NCBI RefSeq assembly: GCF_014898815.1
Contig: NW_026515513.1
Location: forward strand, 62,001 to 126,000
From: Panonychus citri
Taxonomy: Eukaryota; Arthropoda; Arachnida; Trombidiformes; Tetranychidae
DNA: 64,000 nt
Direction of reading: 5' to 3'
Shown here in pieces: positions 1 through 10,498 of this stretch; position 1 is the first letter of the stretch, and every line of letters starts with the position of its first letter. A program made the translations under genes and the position numbers. The notes beneath the pieces are model-generated. The model ran no database searches. It was given only the letters and a program-made list of their open reading frames with translations, and was not told where the DNA came from.

Positions 1-1032
1 ATATCGTTTTTAAAGTAACCGCAGATTTACCGATAGATGTTGAAATAGAGGAAAAACTTCATGTTATAGAAGCCATCGAATTCATGGAAATGATAACAAT
101 AGAGAGAATGTGTAATCCTCTTTATTGGAGCGATCAAATTTTCTATTTAACAAAATTGGGTAAAAAGGTTATAAGAATGACCAGTAGAGCTTACAAATTC
201 GTAGAAAATGCTATTATCAGAAATTTAGATGAAAACTCCAATGAAATCGATCAGTCTGATAAGTCGAGCGCGTTTTCATCATTCAATTTGGTGAATATGT
301 TATCTAGTTCTAGCAGAGGTAAAATCGATTTAGAAGGAATCAGCGAAGAGTTGACTACAACGGCTGCAGCGGGACATGAGACCACGGCCACTGCTCTCAA
401 CTTGACACTATTCATCTTGGGTGAGTTGATCTATCGTAGTAGCTAAGTACACGTTTACATAATTTCGCATTTGTTTTATTCTTCTTACAGGAAATCGTCT
501 GGAGATCCAAGAAAAGTTGTACCAAGAAATTTCATCGGTGTTTGATGACAATGAATCTGTGAATGATATTGAAAAGGTAAATAAGTGCGAGTATCTTGAT
601 AAGTGTATCAAAGAGTCAATGAGACTTTACCCGCCAATACCGAAGGTCGCAAGACAATTGGATGAGCCAATGGAGATTAATGGTTATTATCTACCGAAAG
701 GATCTGCAATCGGATGTAACATGTTCAGTATCCATCGAGATCCTCGAATTTATCCCAACCCGACCGAATATGATCCAGAGCGTTTTGACCCTTCAAATTT
801 ACCAAACATTCCCAAAGGAGCTTATATACCTTTCGGAGTGATGCCAAGAAATTGTATCGGTTATCGATTTGCTTTAATCGAAATGAAAATTTTTCTTATT
901 CATTTGATAAGAAGATATGAAATTTTCTCAGCCAAGAAACTCGAAGACGTTTCTTTTAAGATGGAATTCACTTTAAAACCTTCATGTCCATTGAAAATTA
1001 TGCTCCGCAAACGTATCATTGATGGTGATTAA
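1..1032 (+). CDS. Cytochrome P450 gene 1 (clan 4-like), 3' part only
   Basis: Haem-thiolate monooxygenase, microsomal by family. Only the last two exons are in the window: 1-420 (frame begins at base 3) and 491-1032, joined through a GT-AG intron at 421-490 that splits a Gly codon. Visible motifs are the I-helix AGHETT, the K-helix ESMR, PERFDP, and the haem loop FGVMPRNCIG with its Cys ligand. The I-helix-to-K-helix layout (ALNxTLFILG, then NRLEIQEK) resembles the CYP4 clan. The conserved Gly of FxxGxRxC is Met here. Asn follows the I-helix motif where genes 2 and 3 have Asp. It is the first of three tandem paralogues; the start lies upstream of the window. The P450 call is certain; the clan is an inference. 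Confidence 0.93.
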
Positions 1033-1746
1033 TGCAACAAGAAATTTAAAATCATAGAGATCCAATAATCACCAGGTTATGTTAATAGTTTTGTAAACAA
1101 AGTTTATATTATTAATAAAATACAATCTTAATTGTTAGGATAAAAAAGTGAACAAATGAATCTAATTGTTATCTCATAATTTAAGTTCGGATAATTTAAC
1201 AGTAATAGAGACGAGGGCCAAAAAGTTTATGAAATAAAATTTGCTCCGTTTCGTTAATCAATTTTTGATAAAAAATTCAAGTGCTTATAACTTCAATCTT
1301 TCAATCCACTATTTGCGAAACGGAAACGGAAAACAAGTTAGCTAAAAAGTAATAATTTCTCACAAATACTCTTGATTGTTGTGGTTTAATGCAAGTCACT
1401 AAATACAAATTGTTATTTATCGAAATAAACGATTCACGACATTATGTCAGAATCTTTTCATGTTGATCTTTCCATCGGAATATGTTATCATCAATCTAAA
1501 AGATAAACTGGTTTGATAAAAATCGACTGAACTGATAATTTAAAAAGAAAACATTTTCATGGTCAACCTGATTTCTGGTTATTCTCCTCTTTCTACCAAT
1601 GTAATTAAACTTGAGCTTAGATCGATTATTATTTCAGTTGTACATTGAGGTTCTCGGGTAATAAGCTTTTGTTATTTTTCGCTTCGCTCAGTCAAATGAA
1701 TTTTGTTCGTTGATGAAAAGTCATCACTTTAATAGCAAATATCGTC
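1033..1746. other. Intergenic, P450 gene 1 to gene 2
   Basis: No gene is seen. A near copy of roughly the last 340 bases (about 1405-1746) recurs upstream of P450 gene 3, where a MITE interrupts it. It therefore probably holds the shared promoter and 5' UTR of genes 2 and 3. Confidence 0.6.
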
Positions 1747-3475
1747 ATGTTTTCCAGCGAAATAAATTTCATTCATTTGATTTTAATTGTATTGAATTTT
1801 TTTGTGGTGAAAAAAGTTTTCCAATTTTTCAAGTATTTCAATCATTTTCTTAAACTTCCAAAGGATCCAAACTGTTCATTTCTCTTTGGTGATTTACTTC
1901 AATTCTTACCTGGTTTTTGGAACTCAAAATTGACGCCAAGTAAGTTGAGCGTTTCACTTGATATGAGCTTCTAATCACAGCGGACCGGTAATTTTAGCTT
2001 TAAATAAATGATGATTTCCATTCAACAGTTGCTATAACTAATTTTATGATTTCGAATGCTTCAAATCACCAAATCAAATCGGGTTTACATGCATTTTGGA
2101 TTGGATGGTGGCCTTTGGTTATGATTAATGACCACAGATCTATTGAGGTGAGTTGTACAGTTGGATTAATTTCTTGTTCGTAAATCTTTTTCTTTCTATT
2201 TTTAGGCTTTGATTAGTAAAAGTAACATAAGCAAGCCCAGTTTTTATAAATTTTCTGGACTTAAAGAGGGTTTGATAACTTCGAAAGGTGAAAAGTGGAA
2301 AATGAGACGAAAAATGATTGAACCTTTTTTCGTTAGTAAACAACAGAAAAGATTCGCACTGACCATTGACGAAGTATTTGATTCATTGGTAAACGAAGAT
2401 GATTTTTGTAACCAGGGAAAATATTTAACTCTTTCTAACAAAGTTATGGCAGCAACAGGTGATATCATCATGAAAGTGACCACCGACCTGCCGTTAGGCT
2501 CAGAGAAAGAGGAAAAACTTCATACGACCAAGACTATCAAACTCATGGAATCGGCTTTGCTAACAAGATTATGTAATCCCCTCACGTGGAGTGATAATAT
2601 TTTCCATGTTACAGAATTGGGTAAAAAGTGTACCAATATGACGAACAGGGTTTATAAATTTGTCGATTTTTGTGTTGACCAGAATTTGAAACATCAATCT
2701 ACTGATATTGATCAGCCTTATTTTCTTAAATCACCTTGTAATTTCGTCAACATGCTAAGTAGCTCTAACAAAGGTATGATCGATTCCGAAGGGATCAGTG
2801 CAGAATTGCTCACCATGATTGCAGCGGGTTATGAGACCACGGCCACTGCTCTTGACTGGACATTGTTCATCTTAGGTAAGAATACTTTGTTGCCGAAAGC
2901 TTTTGAACTTATCTACACTGAGTTGTTTTACTTTTTCAGGAAATCGTCTGGAGATCCAAAAAAAGTTATATCAAGAAATTTCATCGATATTTGATGAAAA
3001 AGAATCTGTGAATGACACCGAAAAGGTTAATAATTGTGATTATCTGGATAAGTGTATCAAAGAGTCAATGAGACTTTACCCGCCAGTATCATTGATAGCA
3101 AGAGAATTAGATGAACCAATGGAGATTAACAGTTACTATTTGCCAAAAGGAACCACAGTCGGGGTCAACATTTTAAGCATTCACCGAGATCCAAGAATTT
3201 ATCCCGATCCAACTGAATATGACCCAGAGCGTTTTGACCCATCAAATGCACAAAACATTCCCAAAGGAGCTTATATACCTTTTGGAGTAATGCCAAGAAA
3301 TTGTATCGGTTTTCGTTTTGCGCTAATCGAAATGAAAATTTTTCTCATTCATTTGATAAGAAGATATGAAATTTTCTCAGCCAAGAAACTTGAAGACGTT
3401 TCTTTGACAATGAAGACCATTCTAAAGCCTTCATGCCCTTTGGAAATTATGCTTCGAAAACGAGTCTATGAATAG
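1747..3475 (+). CDS. Cytochrome P450 gene 2 (clan 4-like), complete
   Basis: Four exons: 1747-1939, 2029-2147, 2206-2875 and 2940-3475. All introns are GT-AG and the phases fit, giving 505 residues, a normal P450 length. The N-terminus has one hydrophobic anchor (about residues 8-22), as in microsomal P450s. Downstream are the I-helix AGYETT, K-helix ESMR, PERFDP and haem loop FGVMPRNCIG. The highly conserved Gly of the haem loop is replaced by Met. Exon 1 is almost identical to that of gene 3, and exon lengths 1-3 are the same in both (193, 119 and 670 nt). The gene sits in copy A of a tandem duplication. Substrate cannot be read from sequence; xenobiotic or fatty-acid oxidation would fit the clan. 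Confidence 0.95.
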
Positions 3476-3479
3476 TGAA

Positions 3480-3548
3480 ATGAGAACCACGTTGAGTCCA
3501 TCATGTCCATTGAAGATTAGCCTTCGAAAGCGGATCGATTCATGGTAA
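3480..3548 (+). pseudogene. Remnant of a second P450 C-terminus after gene 2
   Basis: Four bases after the gene 2 stop, 69 bases read as 22 codons and a stop, with the motif LSPSCPLKISLRKRIDSW. This matches the C-terminus of gene 3 (NPSCPLEIKLQKRIDSW), and homology continues into the gene 3 3' flank (TAAATGGGTTCA). Gene 2 thus ends with one C-terminus and carries another as 3' UTR, as expected from unequal recombination or gene conversion between paralogues. It has no separate function that I can see. Confidence 0.8.
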
Positions 3549-4339
3549 ATGGGTTCACGGTAATGATTAAGGAATAATCAGGATTCAATTAGCAGATTGT
3601 TTGGATCAATTTTTGATGTTTCTGTTTAACGAGTTTGGTTATCTGATATTAAGCTAAACTGTTATTTATCAACTAAAGGGTGTTGCAGTTAAACATGGTA
3701 AATTATCTTACCTTAAATTGTGATAAGGAGATGACGATTTAATTCAATTGTTTACATTTTTCTAGATCTTATATAACTTTATGCAACCAAACAGCAAGAT
3801 AATTGTAATCGTTTACCAATGATGTTCAATTAATGAATAAAAAAATGGATTGGTTGGTCAATCAAATAGCCAGAGAAAAAATTTCATGAATGAACGAAAG
3901 ATCCAACCATCTTTTGAGATATTTAATTGTTATCACAAATCGACAATTCTGCTAATTTGTTTAGTTTGAAGTAGTTTCTATCGTGAAAAGTTGATAAAAA
4001 TGACTCGATCCAAAGAAATAATTAAAGTCTTTGCCCTTAATTAACAACATGAAGCAACAATATGAAGCTGAAGATTGATTGATCCCTAAGAAAAACTTAC
4101 AGTTCTGACGAGAAATTCAGTAATTGCCAAAGAGTAGAGAGAGGTACTCTTTTACTCTTTGGTAATTGCACAAGAGGCTATTATCTATAATTATCTTAAT
4201 TGTCCTGACTTTAAACAAAAAAATGGAAAGTTAAATGTAACTCAATGATATTATTCATAAATAATATTACCTTCATTGTAAATATCATTTAATTTAACGT
4301 AAAAACAAGTATTGATAAACAAGCGATCTTACGAATACA
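3549..4339. other. 3' flank of P450 gene 2 (duplication copy A)
   Basis: No gene is seen. Much of it aligns with the gene 3 flank (about 7590-8735), for example CAAACAGCAAGATAATTGTA at 3788 and 7710, but without the MITE found there. Confidence 0.6.
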
Positions 4340-4903
4340 AAATCTTTTGCCATCATAGCAACTAACTTAGAATGTGAACTGATCTTTTCTCCGAGTTTGA
4401 TTGCTTCGTCAACAACTTTGTCCGCTGGGAAGATGCGACTAACCAAACCTGAGAGAAAAATAAAGATTGATAAGATCAACAAAGTTCTGGATACAATTAG
4501 TTTAATTACCCCAATGTTTAGCTTCTTGTGCAGTAATTGGTGTTCTTGTCAAAACTGAAGATGAAATTGTATTGTATTGTGTTATTGTAATATTAGAAAT
4601 TAATTCAATTCTTTTGGTACCCTCTGTCTATATCTTACCCATTTCCATTGCTCTTGACTTTCCAATGGCTGGTAACCTTGAGTACCAGCTCCAGGAATTA
4701 CTCCGATTGCGATCTCAGGTTGACCAAATTTAGCTTTATCACCACAATAGATGATATCACACATCATGGCTAATTCACAACCACCACCAAGCTAAATTAT
4801 TAAATTATAAATCATTAGTACTATATTGTTTTCTTCCTCTATAAATTAGCATACTGCGTATCCGTTGACCATAGCAATCAATGGTTTCTTAAATTTAGCC
4901 AAA
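4340..4903 (-). pseudogene. Truncated ECHS1 duplicate
   Basis: This is a broken copy of the enoyl-CoA hydratase gene at 8840-10370. It keeps counterparts of exon 7 (4340-4448), exon 6 (about 4510-4554), exon 5 (4639-4791) and part of exon 4 (4855-4903). Similarity to ECHS1 stops at 4903, where sequence resembling the P450 upstream region takes over. Exons 8-9 are gone through an internal deletion: sequence equivalent to 8735 joins sequence equivalent to 9153. Exon 5 is 153 nt instead of 160 because of three small deletions (3, 1 and 3 nt), which shift the frame. It cannot code for a working enzyme. Confidence 0.92.
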
Positions 4904-5162
4904 CTATTTTTGAAATTTGAGTTTGAGGAAACTTGAGGTTTTCTTTTTCTCAATTGAAAGTTTGGTTGAAGAATCAGGAAACACTATAAATAGTTATTTA
5001 TGTTACTTATCTAAATGATTCACGACATAATTATGTCAGTGTCTTATCATTCATATCATAATCTCGTGCTCGAATATGCTCGAATATCATGTTGATCTTT
5101 CCATCAAAATGAATCTAAAAGATAAACTGGTTTGATTAAAGTGGATCGAACTGATTATATTA

Positions 5163-5661
5163 ATATCGGGTGACCGAAAATGAGTGAGCATCTCAAGAAT
5201 GGTAGGTCCTAGAATAAAATTTCAAACGTCATTGAAAGCGCCATCGATCAAATATAAATGATGAATTTTTTCAGAATTTTCGAAGTTCAAGTGCAACTGT
5301 GGTTCTTATTTAAAGGCCAAAATCGCGATTTTCTCTATGAGAAATTTATAATGGGAAAGTTAAAGAGCAATTTTCGTTGATTTCGGCCATGTTGGATCTC
5401 AATAACCTTACTTCAGATAATGATGAGCTTAGGTATATAAGATAATAGGTCAAAAAGAATAACTTTTGACCAAAAATTTTGAGTCCAAAGTTAACGGTTC
5501 GCTTTGTCAGGCCACTCGATTTCTCGAGAACCGTGCGTCCTAGAAAAAAAAGTCGAACATTTTTGGACTCAGCGTCAAATTTACTCTCTTAAAATGTATA
5601 GAAACGTGGGTCCAAAACTTAAGGTTCGTGAGATGCTCACTCATTTTCGGTCACCCGATAT
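5163..5661. mobile_element. MITE-1, 33-bp perfect terminal inverted repeats
   Basis: A 499-bp element is bounded by 5163-5195 (starting ATATCGGGTGACCGAAAATG) and its exact reverse complement at 5629-5661. TA flanks both ends (5161-5162 and 5662-5663), as in Tc1/mariner-type insertions. It holds no transposase ORF. The matching position upstream of P450 gene 2 (about 1540) lacks it, which gives an empty site within the same window. It lies about 200 bp upstream of the P450 gene 3 start codon. Confidence 0.9.
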
Positions 5662-5867
5662 TAGAAGAAGAAAACATTTTCATGGTCAACCTGATTTCTG
5701 GTTATTATCCTCTTTCTACCAATGTAATTAAACTTGAGCTTAGATCGATTAATATTTCAGTTGTATTGAGGTTCTCGGGTAATAAGCTTTTGTTATTTTT
5801 CGCTTCGCTCAGTCAAATGAATTTTGTTCGTTGATGAAAAGTCATCACTTTAATAGCAAACATCGTC

Positions 5868-7589
5868 ATGTTTTCCAGCGAAATAAATTTCATTCATTTG
5901 ATTTTAATTGTATTGAATTTTTTTGTGGTGAAAAAAGTTTTCCAATTTTTCAAGTATTTCAATCATTTTCTTAAACTTCCTAAGGATCCAAACTGTTCAT
6001 TTCTCTTTGGTGATTTACTTCCATTCTTACCTGGTTTTTGGAACCCAAAATGGACGCCAAGTAAGTTGAGCGTTTCACTTGATATGAGCTTCTAATCACA
6101 GCGGACCGTTAATTTGAGTTTTATAAATGATGATTTCCATTCAACAGTTGCTTTAACTAATTTTATGATTTCGAATGCTTCAAATCACCAAATCAAATCG
6201 GGTTTACATGCATGCTGGTTTGGATGGTGGCCTATGGTTGCGATTAATGACCACAGATCTATTGAGGTAAGTTAAACAATTGGATTAATTTCTGGTTCGT
6301 AAATCTTTTTCTTTCTATTTTTAGGCTTTGATTAGTAAAAGTAACATAAGTAAGCCCAGTTTTTATGCATTTACTGGACTGAAAGAGGGTTTGATAACTT
6401 CGAGAGGTGAAAAGTGGAAAATGAGACGAAAAATGATTGAACCTTTTTTCGTTAGTAAACAACAGAAAAGATTCGCACTGACCATTGACGAAGTATTTGA
6501 TTCATTGGTAAACGAAGATGATTTTTGTAACCAGGGAAAATATTTAACTCTTTCTAAAAAAGTTGTGGCAGCAACAAGTGATATGATCATGAAAGTGACC
6601 ACCGACCTGCCGTTAGGCTCAGAAAAAGAGGAAAAACTTCATGTGACCGAGACTATCAAACTCATGGAAATGACTCTGCTAACAAGATTATGTAATCCAC
6701 TCATATGGAGTGATAATATTTTCAATGCTACAGAATTGGGTAAAAAATGTACCAATATGACGAACCGAGTGTACAAATTTGTCGATTTGTGTGTTGATCA
6801 GAATTTGAAACATCAATCTACTGATATTGATCAGCCTCATTCTACAAAATCACATTATAATTTTGTCAACATGCTGCGTAGCTCAAACAAAGGTATGATC
6901 GATGCCGAAGGCATCAGTGCAGAATTGCTCACCATGATTGCAGCGGGTTATGAGACCACGGCCATTGTTCTTGACTGGACATTGTTCATCTTAGGTAAAA
7001 TTATTTGTTGTCGAAAGCTTTTAATTTATTCTCTTTTTTTTCTTTTCCAGGAAATCGTCTCGAGATCCAAGAAAAGTTATATCAAGAAATTTCATCGGTG
7101 TTTGATGACAATGATTCTGTCAATGATATTGAAAAGGTAAATAAGTGCGAGTATCTGGATAAGTGTATCAAAGAGTCAATGAGACTTTATCCACCAGTAC
7201 CAGTGATTGCAAGAGAATTAGATGAACCAATGGAGATTAACAGTTACTATTTGCCAAAAGGAACCACTATCGCAGTCAACATTTTCAGCATTCAACGAGA
7301 TCCTCGAATTTATCCCAACCCGACCGAATATGATCCAGAGCGTTTTGATCCATCAAATTTACCAAACATTCCCAAAGGAGCTTATATACCTTTTGGAGTA
7401 ACGCCAAGAAATTGTATCGGCTTTCGTTTTGCGTTAATCGAAATGAAAATTTTTCTTATACATTTGATAAGAAAATATGAAATTTTCTCAGCCAGGAAAC
7501 TCGAAGATGTCGCTTTGCTAATGAAGCTTATGCTAAATCCTTCATGTCCATTGGAGATTAAGCTTCAAAAGCGGATCGATTCGTGGTAA
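5868..7589 (+). CDS. Cytochrome P450 gene 3 (clan 4-like), complete
   Basis: Exons are 5868-6060, 6148-6266, 6325-6994 and 7051-7589; phases fit and give 506 residues. The hydrophobic N-terminal anchor matches gene 2. The I-helix is AGYETT, the K-helix ESMR, then PERFDP and haem loop FGVTPRNCIG, with Thr at the usually invariant Gly. Introns 1-2 and exons 1-3 are nearly the same as in gene 2, which points to a recent duplication. Differences cluster around residues 170-190 and in the last exon. MITEs flank this copy on both sides. It is followed by the ECHS1 gene on the opposite strand. Confidence 0.95.
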
Positions 7590-7739
7590 ATGGGTTCAAG
7601 GAGATGATTAAGGAATAATCAGGATTCAATTAGCCATGTAGATTTGTTTTTGATGTTTCTGTTTGGTTATTTGAGAAACTAAATTGTCATTGATCAACTT
7701 ATTCTATCAAACAGCAAGATAATTGTAATCATCTATCTA

Positions 7740-8260
7740 TTAGGCGTTACTTTAAGTCTTTAGCCTAATATTGTTTTAGATGAGCTAGAGACTTCTAATT
7801 CGAGTTGATAATACCTTGGACTATTACTCGGCTGCATCTTTGAGAAAAATTTGGTACTTTAACTTTAGGTCAATTTTTCGGCTGGTCTTTAAAAAGCCGC
7901 CTAATTCGGCTCATAACTGCTCAATTGAGGCAAATTTTATTCTCGAATGATTTTTTTCTGATTCAATAGCGCTCAATAGTTGCTAGGGAACTTATCTAGA
8001 CGAGAGAGAAAATTCGATTCGTTTACAGCTATTTTTGAGGTCATTTATAAAAAAACGAGCTTCGAAAACTCGATCATTTCTCTTGTTCATCGTTTGCCGT
8101 TTTGACTTTGAATTAGTGTCGCAAAAAGGTCTCAAGTTCTATAGCGCTCAAATTTACAGGACTGTCTTCTTCTAATTAGTTGAAAATTATTTTTTCACTG
8201 TTTTTTTCTAGCTATCGCTTTTCTAACTATCTTAGGCTAAAGACTTAAAGTAACCCCTAA
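7740..8260. mobile_element. MITE-2, 29-bp terminal inverted repeats
   Basis: About 521 bp are bounded by 7740-7768 (TTAGGCGTTACTTTAAGTCT...) and an inverted copy at 8232-8260 with one mismatch. No coding capacity is seen. It is absent from the matching position downstream of P450 gene 2 (about 3815), so the empty allele is visible. The target-site duplication is ambiguous (TA or TTA), so I do not assign a superfamily. Confidence 0.85.
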
Positions 8261-8839
8261 TACGATGTTCACTAAATGAATAAAGAAATGGATCTATTGG
8301 TCATTTAAATGGCCAGAGAAAAAATTTTATACATGAACGGGAGTTCTAACATTCAACCATCTTTTGAGATATTTAATTGTAATCAGAAATCGAAATCTCT
8401 ACTAATTTGTCCAGTTCGAAAAAGTTTCTACCGTGAAAAGTTGATAAAAATGACTCGATCCAACGAAATAATTAAGATCTGTTGTCTTTAATTAACAATA
8501 TGAATCAGCGAATGAGCTGTAGATTGATATCTACGAAAAACTTTCACTTCTGACAAGAAATTCAGTAATTGTAAAAGGCTGGAAAAGCATCTTAATTGTC
8601 CTGATTTTTAAACAAAGAAATGGAGAGTTAAATATAATTAAATGATATTCTTCATAGCATTACCTTCATTGTAAATTAAATATTTAATTTAACGTAGAAA
8701 CAAGTATCGATAACAAACAAATGATCTTACGAATACAAAATTTTCGCTGTGTTAATCTTTTTTGTCTACTAATTGTAAAACATTTCATTAGTTTAGAGGA
8801 ACATTCAGTTAACCAACTTTTGATTAGGAAGAAATTGAT

Positions 8840-10370
8840 TTATTCATCTTTGAATGATGGTGGACGCTTCTCAACAAAGGCTTTCATACCTTCCATTTTG
8901 TCGTGCTGTTAAAAGATAGAATAGAAATGATTAGATATCGAAATGATTTAGATTAAGATATTGTTTTGATGAAGAGATGAGATTAACTTACTGTTCCAAA
9001 GGCAGCATGGAAAAATCTTAATTCTGATTTAAGTCCTTGAGATAAGGTAGTATCATAAGCTGTGAAAAGGTATAATCAGAAAGATTAGATTAGATTGATG
9101 GAAATTGATTGTTACAAATAAACCTCTCGATTAACTTACAATAATTAACAGATTCTTTTGCCATCATAGCAACTAATTTAGAATGTGAACTGATCTTTTC
9201 TCCGAGTTTGATTGCTTCGTCAACAACTTTGTCCGCTGGGAAGATGCGACTAACCAAACCTGATCGAAAAATAAAGATTGATAAGATCACCAAAGTTCTA
9301 GATACAATTAGTCTAATTACCCCAATGTTCAGCTTCTTGCGCAGTAATTGGTGTTCCTGTCAAAACTAAAGATAAAATTTTGTTAGAAATTAATTCAATT
9401 CTTTTGGTATCCTCTGTCTATATCTTACCCATTTCCATTGCTCTTGACTTTCCAATGGCTGCTGGTAACCTTTGAGTACCACCAGCTCCAGGAATTACTC
9501 CGATTGCGATCTCAGGTTGACCAAATTTAGCTTTATCACCACAATAGATGATATCACACATCATGGCTAATTCACAACCACCACCAAGCTAAATTATTAA
9601 ATTATAAATTATTAGTATAATATTGTTTTCTTCCTCTATTAATTAGCATACCGCGTATCCGTTGACCGCAGCAATCAATGGTTTCTTAAATTTAGCCACG
9701 CTATCCCAATGAGACAAGAAGTTGGTTGCAAATGCTTGAGCAAATTTAACATCAGCCATTTCCTTTATATCAGCACCGGCTAAAAGAATCAAATTTAATA
9801 GTAACAATTTAGAATAAGAGTTTCCAATGAAGAAAACTAATCAACTTTACTTACCAGCGAAAGCTTTCAGATCCTGTTATAACAACAGCACCGATATCTT
9901 TATCTTTTTCCATGTCTTTCAGAGCTACAGTCAATTCACTTATTAAAGCTAAAAAAAGATTAAAATCCGAAATGGTCAATACTTTTGATGGAATAATTTG
10001 AACAATTCAACTAACCATCACAAAGGGCATTAAGTGCTTTTGGACGATTCAACTGAATGAAGCCAACATTTTTTTTCTCTCCACGTTTATCGACCAAAAT
10101 ATTTTGATAATCTAATACCAAAATCAAAGAGTAAATCAACAATTAGAAACATCACCCAAAATTTCAATTATATTTCACAAATGAGAAAAAAAATCAAAAG
10201 GAAAACCAGAAAATAATCAACGAACATAATGAAAACAAATCAAAAAATCAAACCAAAAATCAGAGACAGAAAACGAATCTCATTAACTTACCGGTAGACA
10301 ACAGTCGATTTGTAGCCGCAAGAAGAGAACCATTTTTAGTAAGAAGTTGCTTACCAACGAGAGACAACAT
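8840..10370 (-). CDS. ECHS1: Enoyl-CoA hydratase, mitochondrial (one apparent frameshift)
   Basis: Hydrates trans-2-enoyl-CoA in mitochondrial beta-oxidation. Nine exons: 10292-10370, 10016-10111, 9855-9948, 9652-9779, 9429-9588, 9321-9365, 9140-9259, 8992-9059 and 8840-8905. The first exon encodes a basic, leucine-rich presequence. Crotonase motifs are clear: AGADIKEM, KPLIAAVNGYA, LGGGCELAMMCDI and PEIAIGVIPGAGGTQR, with both catalytic Glu residues. Expected length is about 285 residues. Exon 3 is 94 nt where 96 would keep frame: before the donor, GATCTGAAAGCTTTCGCTG lacks two A's needed for the usual EKAFA. I read it as a likely homopolymer error in an intact gene, though a real lesion is possible. 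A degenerate partial copy lies at 4340-4903. Confidence 0.92.
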
Positions 10371-10484
10371 TTTTAATCAAGAAAAAGATGAAAGAACAAT
10401 TAACAACAATTAATCTAATCAAGGAAGCAGAAAAACATCAAATCAGAAGCATTGACAAAACGATCAACTTTTAATACTTTCTCA

Positions 10485-10498
10485 GTTACCATGGAAAC
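10485..10498. promoter_or_regulatory. X-box-like (RFX) site upstream of ECHS1
   Basis: GTTACCATGGAAAC is an imperfect palindrome fitting the RFX X-box pattern (two GTTNCC-type half-sites around AT). It lies 115 bp upstream of the ECHS1 start codon. The same 14 bases occur upstream of the C18orf21-like gene. Function is inferred from the motif only. Confidence 0.5.
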
